Below are positions 1-16,352 of a stretch of 22,640 nucleotides of DNA, one piece after another. The notes beneath the pieces are model-generated. The model was not told the origin of the DNA. It worked only from the letters and a program-made list of their open reading frames with translations, and ran no database searches. A program made the position numbers and the translations under genes. How positions within the stretch are numbered: position 1 is the first letter of the stretch; the number at the start of each line of letters is the position of its first letter. Source of the stretch: Mesotaenium endlicherianum (taxonomy: Eukaryota; Streptophyta; Zygnematophyceae; Zygnematales; Mesotaeniaceae); NCBI GenBank assembly GCA_009602735.1, contig WELA01013856.1:768017-790656 (forward strand), written 5' to 3'.

Positions 1-269
1 GGGGGGGGGGAGGCTGTGGGCGTGTGGCTCCCATTTCCCCCGGGTGTTCTTTCTTTGCTTCCATACGCTTAATGGGAGCCCGGTCTTCTGCTTCTCACAC
101 AAATATGTGGGATGTGGCCCCATGTGGGACTTGGAGACGGAAAACCCACAGTGGGTCCCTCCCAATCGACACAAGATCGGTTCCTGTGGCTCTTCAAGTC
201 GGCCGATTTGGTCCGTTTGGTGACTTGTGCATTTTTGGGGTGCTTTCACACCTGAGAGATCCGCGGCAG
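1..269. other. Left edge, no gene assigned
   Basis: The window opens with ten G and contains no exon I can support. The reading frame of the exon at 270-338 stays open leftward through most of this stretch, so it could hold coding sequence, but codon content and protein character give no decision. The sequence just before 270 ends in a usable acceptor (ccgcggcag). The first exons of the gene to the right may lie here or outside the window. Confidence 0.3.
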
Positions 270-1196
270 GTTGCTAGGCTCTGCAAAGATGAGGTGGAGA
301 AGGATCTTGGAAGACTGGAGCAGGATGGAATTCTACAAGTAGTAACATGTGTCTGTGGCTTATGCAGACTGGAAATCAGAAGGCCCGCCAGTCTGCACCG
401 GCATCGGCGTGAAAGTTTTGGGAAACTTCCCGCCCGCCTTCCCGCTGACTAGCTCGCTGGGCTTTGCATTCCGCACTCTTTCGAGCTGCTCAACCCTACG
501 CCCCTGGCGTAACCCCGGACTCTAGCGTAACCCTAATATCCTAAGCCTAATCCTAAAAGCCCTCGGTGCCACCCTGGGACTTCTGAACGCCCCTCCCTCT
601 CTCCCCTTGCTCACTCCCGCACCCCCTCACTTCCTCCCTCTGTGTGTGGGTGCGCCCCCACAGGTGCCAGTGATAGCCTATCTATGCTCGGGCCTGCTTG
701 ACAAGCAGCAGCGCGAGGCTGTGGGCGCGCCAGCTCACCCCCCCAGCCACTTTGAGGGGCCCCACCTGAGCGCCCCCCGCGCGACAGATGGCGCCCTCAT
801 GGAGCCCGGCGAGGTAGCTCCCGTGGATCCCCCTGTGCCTGCAACCCGCCTCTCCCAATCTCTCCCCGCTGCTGCCTCGTGCTCAATCACAGGACTCCCC
901 GAGCTAGTTCGACGTCACTGTCCTTGCTGTCGTTGTTGGCTGGTGCCTTGCACCACTCCCTGGACCAAGGACTATGAGTCGTAATAGGCGTTATTCCCGA
1001 ATCCCCCACCTTACACCCGGAATGTGCCAGTCACCAGGAAGGCAGAGGGGCTAAGGGGCAAGGGGAGCACGTCTGGCTTAAGCTTGACCTTTTTCGGGCT
1101 CTGCCACAGGTGCCTCACTCATCTGAGGGCAACACCGTACGACATGAAAGTGGCAGCTTTTGGGCTGTTCAAACTCAACTTTGTGCAACAAGTGCG
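270..1196 (+). CDS. Three candidate upstream exons of the DUF3444-like gene
   Basis: Three stretches have splice signals at both ends and keep reading phase 0 throughout. They are 270-338 (23 codons, donor gtagta), 664-813 (50 codons, acceptor gcccccacag, donor gtagct) and 1110-1196 (29 codons, acceptor ctctgccacag, donor gtaaga). The first encodes a charged helix-like segment (K-D-E-V-E-K-D-L-G-R-L-E-Q). The second begins V-P-V-I-A-Y-L-C and then becomes rich in proline and alanine. No domain is recognised. Phase 0 at 1196 fits the acceptor at 1411, so they probably precede the DUF3444-like exons in one transcript. They could instead belong to a separate gene. No start codon was identified. 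Confidence 0.35.
492..558 (+). repeat. Degenerate telomere-like motifs
   Basis: Several units resembling CCCTAA or CCTAAA occur together (aaccctacg, gtaaccctaatatcctaag, cctaatcctaaaa). They are too degenerate for an active telomere. Similar scattered units occur at 17233-17266 and 20533-20554. They are probably interstitial remnants or coincidental simple sequence. Confidence 0.4.
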
Positions 1197-1410
1197 GTAA
1201 GACCGCAGTACGCGACGAAAGTGCCTTCCTACGGTTCTGCCTACGCCTGTGGCTGCGGGTGTGGCTGTAGCTATGGCTGTCTGTGGCTATGGCCATAGTT
1301 GCAGTGTTTAATATGGCTGCCGCTGCGGCTCCAGCTGCACCTGTGGCTATGACTCTGTCTCTTAATAACCTTCGTCTTTGGCTTTGGCAAAGGCTGGTGC
1401 CTCTCTCCAG

Positions 1411-4390
1411 GCAAACGCTGGGCTCGTGCGGCCCTGTTGCAGCTGCGCCGGCTGCGGCTGGGCTGCTGCTGCTGCTGGGGGTGCAGCTGTTGGGCCTGCT
1501 GGTGATGATGCTGCTCCTGCTTGTGCTGGTGCTGATGTGGCGCAGATCTGGGCTCTGTACAGCGACTGCCGCTGGCCCAACTGGTACGCCGTCGTCCAGT
1601 CTGTGCAGGGCGGCAGATTTGGGCGGCACGACCGCAACGGGCGGCCGGTAGAGCCGCTTTACATCGACTTGTATGGTTACCCATTCTCACACGCACGCGC
1701 TCAAGCTCGTGCACACATGCGCACGCGTACACGCACGCAAGCTCACTCACTCACACATACATTCACACTCATACGCACACACACGCACACACACATGCAT
1801 ACTCACGCAAGCGCACGCGCGTGCGCGCGCACACACACACACACACGCACACGCACTCTCTTGTACACCACGAAAATCCAGCCCGGCCTGTGACTTCAGT
1901 GAGCATGTCCAGACATGTCGGGCACCTGTGGTGCCACAGACACAGTCACTGTTGCTGCCACAGGCTATCGGAATGGACGAGCCCAAAGCGCCCCACACGC
2001 CCAGAGTACCTTACCCTGGGACGAAGAGGGAAGGGGTTGGGGAGGGGGGTGGGCCACGGGATCTCAGCTCGTGGCTCTTGGCCTGCTGGCTTCTCACTCT
2101 GGGTGTTCAAGTAGGACCTTAAAAGATGTGCAGAGTCTCGTGGGGGAGGGGGGGGGGGCTTTCCTGGCAGGGCATATATCAGAAAGTTTGAACATTTTTC
2201 GATTCTCGTGACAGCTCCCGGGCAAATCTTGTTCCTCGGACACGATGGGGAAGCAATGCCGCTAAGCCTTTCAGAGAGGAAAGAAAAAGGCCCCATTCCT
2301 TGCCGCCCCTTAACCCCCCCAACTTACAGCAGCGGTGGAGGTGGGCGCTGATGATGCTTCTTTTTTTTGGCCTGCGCTCCCTTCCTCTCTCTTTTGGGGA
2401 TGGTCGGCCTATGGGACTGGGGGTGCGGAGGTGGATGTGTGTGTGGTGTATGTTGTGTCGCCACTTGCAGAACCTACCTGGAGTTTACAGACAGGTACCT
2501 GGGCAGGCACGACCCCAGAAAGCCCCGGCGTGGGGCAGGGGCCTTCAAGATGGTGGACCAAGCGGAGAGAATCATAGACATGCAACAGCTCTCGCACAGG
2601 TGTGTGTGTGTGTGTGTGTGTGTATGCGTGCGTGTTATGCGTGTGTGTGCGTGTGTGCGTGTGTATCTGTTTGTGTGTGTGTGTGCATGTGTGTGTATCT
2701 GTTTGTGTGTGTGTGCATGTGCGTTTGTGTGTGCATGTGTGTGTGTGTCTGTGCGTGTGTGTGTGCATGTCTGTGTGCGTGTGCGCGCGTGTGTGCATGT
2801 GTGCGCGTCTGTGTGCACGGCTGCGCTCACGCTGTAGCTGTCAGGGAACCAACAGCGCCCTTACCTATACTTAATGACTCTGGCAGAGAGATGTCGTAAG
2901 AGGCTCGCCTTGAGCACCCGCCTCTCCTTCCGAGAGGAAAGCTTCCAAAAAATGCATGTTCGTGTGTGTGTGTGTGTGTGTGTGCGTGTGTCTCTTTGGG
3001 TGGATGGATGGGTGGGTGGGTGAGCAAGTGGGCGTGCCTCTCGGACTCAGTCTGTATGCTCCTGCTACTCTCTCCTGCTCTCTCTTGTTGTCTCTTGCCT
3101 CGCTAGCTCCCTCCTCCGCGCCCTCTCTCATTCCAGCTCACATCTTCTCTCGGCACACTCACGCCTATTCACCCCCCCCGCCCGGCTGCCCTCCCTTGAC
3201 CTGGGTATTGCGTGCGTGTTTGCCCGCGTGCGCGTGTGCGTGCGTGCATGCATGCGTGTGCGTGCGNATATATCAGAAAGTTTGAACATTTTTCGATTCT
3301 CGTGACAGCTCCCGGGCAAATCTTGTTCCTCGGACACGATGGGGAAGCAATGCCGCTAAGCCTTTCAGAGAGGAAAGAAAAAGGCCCCATTCCTTGCCGC
3401 CCCTTAACCCCCCCAACTTACAGCAGCGGTGGAGGTGGGCGCTGATGATGCTTCTTTTTTTTGGCCTGCGCTCCCTTCCTCTCTCTTTTGGGGATGGTCG
3501 GCCTATGGGACTGGGGGTGCGGAGGTGGATGTGTGTGTGGTGTATGTTGTGTCGCCACTTGCAGAACCTACCTGGAGTTTACAGACAGGTACCTGGGCAG
3601 GCACGACCCCAGAAAGCCCCGGCGTGGGGCAGGGGCCTTCAAGATGGTGGACCAAGCGGAGAGAATCATAGACATGCAACAGCTCTCGCACAGGTGTGTG
3701 TGTGTGTGTGTGTGTGTATGCGTGCGTGTTATGCGTGTGTGTGCGTGTGTGCGTGTGTATCTGTTTGTGTGTGTGTGTGCATGTGTGTGTATCTGTTTGT
3801 GTGTGTGTGCATGTGCGTTTGTGTGTGCATGTGTGTGTGTGTCTGTGCGTGTGTGTGTGCATGTCTGTGTGCGTGTGCGCGCGTGTGTGCATGTGTGCGC
3901 GTCTGTGTGCACGGCTGCGCTCACGCTGTAGCTGTCAGGGAACCAACAGCGCCCTTACCTATACTTAATGACTCTGGCAGAGAGATGTCGTAAGAGGCTC
4001 GCCTTGAGCACCCGCCTCTCCTTCCGAGAGGAAAGCTTCCAAAAAATGCATGTTCGTGTGTGTGTGTGTGTGTGTGTGCGTGTGTCTCTTTGGGTGGATG
4101 GATGGGTGGGTGGGTGAGCAAGTGGGCGTGCCTCTCGGACTCAGTCTGTATGCTCCTGCTACTCTCTCCTGCTCTCTCTTGTTGTCTCTTGCCTCGCTAG
4201 CTCCCTCCTCCGCGCCCTCTCTCATTCCAGCTCACATCTTCTCTCGGCACACTCACGCCTATTCACCCCCCCCGCCCGGCTGCCCTCCCTTGACCTGGGT
4301 ATTGCGTGCGTGTTTGCCCGCGTGCGCGTGTGCGTGCGTGCATGCATGCGTGTGCGTGCGTGCGTGTGTGTGTGTGTGTGTGTGCATGTG

Positions 4391-4423
<33 letters not shown>

Positions 4424-5676
4424 GCAGAGTCACGGGCTACGCCAGGCTCGGCAGCGAGAGGTTCTTCGTGTATCCCAGCAAGGGCACCGTGTGGCTTGTG
4501 TCGCACAGCCAGTGGGTCCTGCACCACGTGGTAGGCTGCCTGCCCTTCTGAACCCACCCATGTAGCTCGACACGAGCCGCCCCCCCCACCCCTCGCCCCC
4601 TGAAAATGGGAAGATAAAAGTATTTTAGAAGCTATGTGGTCCTCGGGACTGCCACCTGTCGTTCAAGCACCTGGTCTTTCTTTGCTCCTGCAATGCTCTC
4701 TCAAAGCATGCGTTTGCAAGCCCCTACCTAGTTTGGCGGCAAGCATCCTCTTTGCTCGCTGCTGCAAAGCCACCTGTCACAGTTGCTTCGCTGCCAGCGG
4801 GGCACTATGCATAGACATTCTAGAGCCCTTTTTTGAGCGAAAAGGCCTCAGCTTGTGACGCCATAGAGCAGTCATCTCGTATCATCGCCTGCTTTCGTTA
4901 GCTGCACTCCACATGTGCCCTAGAAGAATGTATCCGAGGAACAAGTCTCAGAGAAAAGAGGACATAATTTTGAGTTGCAAATTTGAGGCTAGTCCCTGGG
5001 AGTCCCTGATGATTGTGTGGCGATGCGTGGAGAGTTGTGCAGTTCATTGTGGATGTGAAGGTTCCCTCGAAGAAACACCTGGCGCACGTACAGCCGGGCA
5101 GGGAGGCTTTCAGCATCTCCGTCAAGCACCTCGTGAAGACGCATGACCACCACGACCGATACAGGTGGGTATCCACGTTAAAAATATCGGAAACGGCATT
5201 TTTTTGCCCCACGCCCTACAATTTCAACAATTTGGAACAGAGTATTGGAGACGGACCTGTTTGCTTTTTTTCTCAATATGCTTGCTACTGTTTCTGCGTG
5301 CTTTTGGTCAAGCATGTATCATAATTTGCCATCATCGGTCATCAGTTTGGGAATATCATGTCATTCTCTAATGCCTTCCCTTTGAAAACCTTCCCTTTGA
5401 CTGGCACTACTGGAAAACTTGGCTGGCTGCAGAATCGACGACAAAGTTGTCGCTCTCAACGACTTGGGTGTTTTTGTTTACGAGGTGCCATTCACATTCA
5501 AGAGCGACAGCAGCACAGTGATCTTGGAGCCGCATGCTGCAGATAGCTATAAAAAGCAGAAGAAGAAAGGTTGGGAGTCTGAGAGCGAGGATGACGAGGA
5601 ATGGGGCGATACTGAGGATGACGATGACGAGGATGTTGGAGGTCTCTTGTTGGACAACGACGAGGATGCGAGTTAG
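1411..5676 (+). CDS. DUF3444-like domain protein with acidic C-terminal tail
   Basis: Exons are 1411-1670, 2471-2599 (repeated at 3565-3693), 4428-4530, 5043-5164 and 5433-5676 (stop TAG). Phases match at every junction if only one copy of the repeated exon is used. The product shows the landmarks I remember for DUF3444, a domain of plant DnaJ-related proteins: Q-I-W-A-L-Y-S-D followed by W-Y-A-V-V, then G-A-F-K-M, then L-S-H-R-V, then [11 protein letters not shown]. Ahead of it is an alanine- and glycine-rich segment coded by GCT-type triplets. Behind it are about 65 residues without a known domain (F-I-V-D-V-K-V-P, then [14 protein letters not shown]), a K-K-Q-K-K-K basic patch, and a tail of about 35 residues dominated by Asp and Glu. 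The acidic tail and basic patch would suit a nuclear or chaperone-like protein, but that is inference. No J-domain is visible in the window. The domain assignment is from memory and moderate. Confidence 0.6.
1436..1545 (+). repeat. GCT/CTG-rich low-complexity coding stretch
   Basis: Imperfect GCT/CTG triplets encode an Ala- and Gly-rich linker just before the DUF3444-like domain, including a run of five Ala. In another plus frame the same bases would give a Leu-rich, membrane-like stretch, but the conserved domain that follows fixes the Ala frame. An alternative acceptor at 1543-1545 (gcgcag, also phase 0) would remove this stretch, so its presence in the protein is uncertain. Confidence 0.55.
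1686..1858 (+). repeat. AC-rich microsatellite in an intron
   Basis: Interrupted (AC)n with ACGC and ACTC variants lies in the intron that begins at 1671. It has the opposite dinucleotide sense to the TG tracts after the next exon. It carries no coding signal; His/Thr or Cys/Val reading frames through it are artefacts of the repeat. Confidence 0.9.
2600..2818 (+). repeat. TG-rich microsatellite beginning at a 5' splice site
   Basis: Irregular (TG)n with TGCG, TGCA and TCTG interruptions starts at the donor of the exon ending at 2599, so the splice site is followed by many further GT dinucleotides. The same tract appears at 3694-3912 in the second copy. Confidence 0.9.
2961..2991 (+). repeat. 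Short TG microsatellite
   Basis: A nearly pure (TG)n run of about 15 units lies within the duplicated block and is repeated at 4055-4085. It is followed by a ggatggatgggtgggtgggt tract of GGAT/GGGT units. Confidence 0.85.
3268..4360 (+). repeat. Copy 2 of the 1093-bp direct duplication
   Basis: This copy begins right after the N at 3267 and continues without a break into the TG/TGCG tract at 4361 and the exon at 4428. It is therefore the copy contiguous with downstream sequence. It contains the second copy of the exon (3565-3693). Using both exon copies in one transcript would break phase: each copy enters with one base completing a codon and leaves with two bases, so tandem use keeps frame but inserts a 43-residue repeat in the middle of the domain. 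Confidence 0.95.
4305..4427 (+). repeat. TGCG/TG microsatellite up to a 3' splice site
   Basis: Mixed TGCG and TG units run to cgcgcag, the acceptor of the exon at 4428. The usual pyrimidine tract is absent and is replaced by the alternating repeat, so this intron has TG tracts at both ends. Confidence 0.85.
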
Positions 5677-6538
5677 GGCTGCTTGCGCGAAGGATTTTTA
5701 ATAAGAGCGTATACTATAGCAGATTTGGTGGTCCTTCATGCTGATATGATGTGCAGGAAATTGCGCTTTACTTGTATGCTGTATTGAGTATTACGTACAT
5801 ATAGGTAGTATAATTGACATGGTTCATACACAAACTACAAAATTATACTGGGCAACAACTAGAGCCGTCATCATCTCCACATTAATAATGCCAAATGGCA
5901 TTGATTACAGGTGGAGTAATGCCCTCATGCATATGCAACGAATCGACCATGTATACGCAAAGTAAGTTCATTTAACATGCGCAACAAAGATAGTTTTGGA
6001 AAGAAGCGATCTGGACACCCAAGTAAAAAACCATAAACTGATGTCACAGGGTGACTGCTGGACCAATATTCAAGTGTTTAACTTAACATGAGTTTGACTA
6101 TATGAAGGACACCTTGCGTATAAACAAAAATGCAGCGCTGGCCAGGAAGTCAATTTTGTGCTGCGCAGCCAGTCAACACTTTCGACCCCCAGGCCCAGCG
6201 TAGCTTCTGGTGATGGTGAAGGTGACACGGAAGCTGTCAAGGAAAAGGGCACTTCACTCAATACAATTCCACTCAAAGGGCGGAAAACAATCTGCACAAT
6301 GATATTGCTACTGCGCCAGATGAATCTTCGGGAAGGGGGGGTGGGTTGGGGGTGACGCTTTTGTAAACCGCGTTAAAAAAGTACAAGTGGAAGAGAACGT
6401 GGAAGTAGCAACACTGAGTCAGCCGCCGCCGCTGCTGCTTTTGCTCGCGCACAACCCCGGCCAGACACCGAGACAGCACACACGTGCCAGCTAGTCACAA
6501 CCAATGCCGTCATTCTACGGTTTCAGAGAAAGCCGATG
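5677..6538. other. Convergent intergenic region
   Basis: This AT-richer stretch lies between the stop of the DUF3444-like gene (plus) and the stop of NAC-alpha (minus), so it should hold both 3' untranslated regions. No AATAAA was seen in a convincing position on either strand. A short inverted repeat, aatgcca-aa-tggcatt, lies near 5887-5902. No protein-like reading frame is supported. Confidence 0.6.
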
Positions 6539-9387
<2,849 letters not shown>

Positions 9388-9653
9388 CTGGAAAAGAAAA
9401 AAGGGGCAAATACGTGAGCTTCCGCAACACTGTCAGAAAGAGTATGACTCATAAGGTCCACTGAAGAACTGGCAGTGCCAATGCTCAAAGACACCGCTGC
9501 AACATGGTGCACATCCCGTCTAAAACGCGTACATTCAGTACCCAGGACGCCTTTTCTAGTCGTATACATTACACCTACTTTGTTCGTAAGTATAACTCGG
9601 AATCAAATTAAAAGGCACCAGTTTCCCGGCCTCTTCTTTAAGTAATTTCTCAC

Positions 9654-9663
9654 TATGAGCCAT
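9654..9663 (-). CDS. NACA: Candidate 10-nt first coding exon of NAC-alpha
   Basis: The minus strand reads ATGGCTCATA followed by gtgaga, a usable donor. One base is left over, which is the phase required by the exon at 9387-9236. This would give M-A-H-T ahead of D-I-D-A-A-K and a 198-residue protein, close to the usual plant length. The intron would be 266 nt and ends in a strong acceptor (ttttttcttttccag). The motif is short and could be chance; a different first exon further upstream is possible. Confidence 0.3.
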
Positions 9664-11192
9664 TTGAAATTGAGTTAAGATGACTTATTTTTCACGTATC
9701 TACTCAATAAGTCGTAAAATACACGCTCCTTTAGTCAATTACAGGACTGAAAGCACCGAGCAGGACAATTCAATTAAAATGGTCAGCTCTTCCACGTCAA
9801 TCATGAGTTTTCTATACGCACAGTGCCGCAAATTGTTATTTTGTTCTAAAAAAAATCCTGAGTCTCTCATTCATCACTTCAGCTGTAAAGCAAGCGCTGA
9901 CAAAGCTGATGCGACACACCTTGAAGCTTTTCAGCTGCTGTCTGGGCCGTCATTGTGGATGCTTAGTAACAGACAGACTGCTTGGGTAGTGACGTTCTAA
10001 CAGACGTTAGAGGAGTTTACGAGCTTGCTGGAGCTTACAAGCAGCGAAAGGTCGCTCTTCAGGAAATTCAGTGCTAACAAGTAAAACAGGGCAACGGACA
10101 AGAACTTCCATTCGGGTCGAGGTTTTAGGAGTCGAGGTTGTAGTTGAATCCTGAACAAGCGAACCAGGCGGCATCACACGAGCTGCTCACTTCGTGACAC
10201 GATGTATCCAACGGCCGAAAGTCGTAGTAAAAAGAAGGCACCATGTTGAGAGCACGTACAGTCAAGTTCGTTGACAGAGTAGTCTGAAGCCGAATGCCAT
10301 GTCAAAGTCGCCATGATCAAGATGCATTGTTTGTACATGGACATGCATCTTTTGATAATTAAGATGCATCATACAAATCATTTGCTTTATACAAATACCG
10401 ATGGTATGCGGTGGCGTGAGATGATAAGATTTGTTCTTCATTCGACATGATGAGCTATTGTCTTACTCTTACAGAATTAAGTTGGACTTCACTTATACCT
10501 GAGGCCACTAGACCATATGACGTTTGTGTTTGAGAGAGAAGTGAACAGCTGCAACTTCATGATACCACATATAAATAGGAGAAAAAACAGGCAAGATAGA
10601 CAGGGAAAGATCGACTCATATTATTGTTACTGCCCAAAGGAAAAGCAGCAATCACAATAAGGACACTGAGCAAGCTAGGTCACAGTAGTTACTGCGTGGT
10701 CAAGCTGATTTGACCACCTCCATCACTTCAGCTACGCGGTATCTTTATACAAAATTGCAGATTAATATAATACTTAACTATCTTGCATAACCTTAATAGA
10801 AGCTACTAAATATCTCTCCATCAATCCTGCACAACCTTTACCTGGTGCTACGTTCACACCCACGACCTTCTCTCAACAGCAACCATCTTTCAGATGATTT
10901 ACTGGAGACCTACCACGCTATACATGCAGCTACCCGGGATGTCCACATCACCAAACCTTCTGCATTTCTCCACCTCCCAAACAGCAGAGCTCACACGTCC
11001 AACTAAGAAACCCCCCAATGGCACTACCAAGAGACTGTTTCACATCCCAACACTAATGGCAGAGCTCACGTCCAACCGTCCGTCACGAAAAATAGTGAAA
11101 AGTGCTACCAGTAGCAGCGCTCTCGTCTTGTTCAACCAACCAAATCTGAGTACAGGGGCAATTGGTTGGCTCAACTACCAGACTCGGCTCCA
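9664..11192. other. Region between DCAF12 and NAC-alpha
   Basis: This stretch of about 1.5 kb separates the DCAF12 stop from the NAC-alpha start; both genes are on the minus strand. It should hold the DCAF12 3' untranslated region and the NAC-alpha promoter. It is AT-richer than the genes and contains the three-armed repeat at 10319-10369. No protein-like frame or RNA gene is supported. Confidence 0.55.
10319..10369. repeat. Three-armed inverted/direct repeat of AAGATGCAT
   Basis: The 9-mer aagatgcat occurs at 10319-10327, as its reverse complement at 10343-10351, and again in direct orientation at 10361-10369. Either outer arm could pair with the middle one, with loops of 15 and 9 nt. It lies about 0.7 kb upstream of the proposed NAC-alpha start and contains CATGCAT, similar to the plant RY element. 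A regulatory role is only a suggestion. Confidence 0.6.
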
Positions 11193-15348
<4,156 letters not shown>

Positions 15349-16352
15349 GATATGTTCCGCTGCCTTCGGGAGTATGCGGACTCGGACAATGGTCTCCCAA
15401 ACAGGACACGACTACCACACCAAAAGCACTAAACAAATATCTGAGCGCGCTCCGTCTGCTGCTCTCCTACCAGTAGCGCATTAAGACATATTTTACTCAT
15501 CAAATTATAGAACATAAGGAGGAATACATAGATTACTTGCCCCAGTAGCACGAAAGAGCGGCAACTTATTCTGGACTAATTTACCCTCCGAATCGTGCAA
15601 AAGGTTGCCACGTTTCGTAAGGCATAAGATATTCCACGGAGAAGGAAAGAGGAAAAGAAGATTTAAACCACGAAAACGACTGTTAGCAGATACGTTCCTA
15701 TGTTACTGACTCGCTTCCATCAGATTATGCTTTCCTACCATACACTACAAGAAGCTTTATTATCTGGGACGAGGCATTATACGCTATGAAACTGTATGAA
15801 TGGGCCCAACAGGGCCTGTGCATGCACACACAGTTGACCATGTTGGAACATCTGGGCTTCCTATTTGAAATTCGCAATCGTACGCTCTAGTACCAGCTAC
15901 GACCAGATGGCAACCTACGACGTTTCGAATTTGACATCTTGATTTGACCTGCTTGGTGACGATAGCCGTCGATAATACGATGTTTCCAGAAAATGCGCTA
16001 TGAAGGACCTCGCCCCGCTTGGACCAGCTCAGATCTCAAGTGGACCCTGTCTTACTGATCCGGTTTTGGAGGCAGCCCGTACGGTCACCGCCTGTGTGGG
16101 GTGGACCGAAGGGAGTCGGGATTCCGGAAGCTGCAGTCAATAACTCGAACTCATAAGCAGATCTGAAGTGGCTTTAAGAGTTGCTCCACAAGTTCATGAC
16201 TTGAGAGCACTAGAGAAGATAATCGAGTTCAGACTGGTCCAGGCCAGTACTTAGAAGAAGTGGGTATTAGTGAGACTAGTAACCACACGGTCCAAACGTT
16301 TGTAGCTTCCCATCTTGGCACGCCCTTACTGTCTTCTACGAAAAAATCCTTC
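15349..16352. promoter_or_regulatory. Divergent intergenic region (shared promoter area)
   Basis: About 1 kb lies between the start codons of DCAF12 (leftward) and the coiled-coil gene (rightward), so both promoters should be here. I see no clear TATA box or repeated regulatory motif. An in-frame stop about 90 nt before the DCAF12 ATG supports that start. Function is assigned from position only. Confidence 0.4.

Larger units (their letters stand above)
2174..3266 (+). repeat. Copy 1 of a 1093-bp direct duplication
   Basis: This block recurs at 3268-4360 with an offset of exactly 1094. All regions compared, including the irregular TG microsatellites, are identical. It contains the exon at 2471-2599. 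Copy 1 ends directly at the single N at 3267. Identity through unstable repeats, plus the N, points to two overlapping contig ends that were not merged. Confidence 0.95.

Noticed and set aside
1283..1651. Leu-rich membrane-like frame over the GCT/CTG repeats
   Set aside because: It is the shifted frame of the Ala-rich linker. The frame holding Q-I-W-A-L-Y continues into the DUF3444-like domain with proper splicing.
2300..2899. Cys/Val-rich or His/Thr-rich proteins in the TG and AC tracts
   Set aside because: Alternating dinucleotides are open in several frames on both strands. Splice sites and the DUF3444-like exons show that these tracts are intronic.
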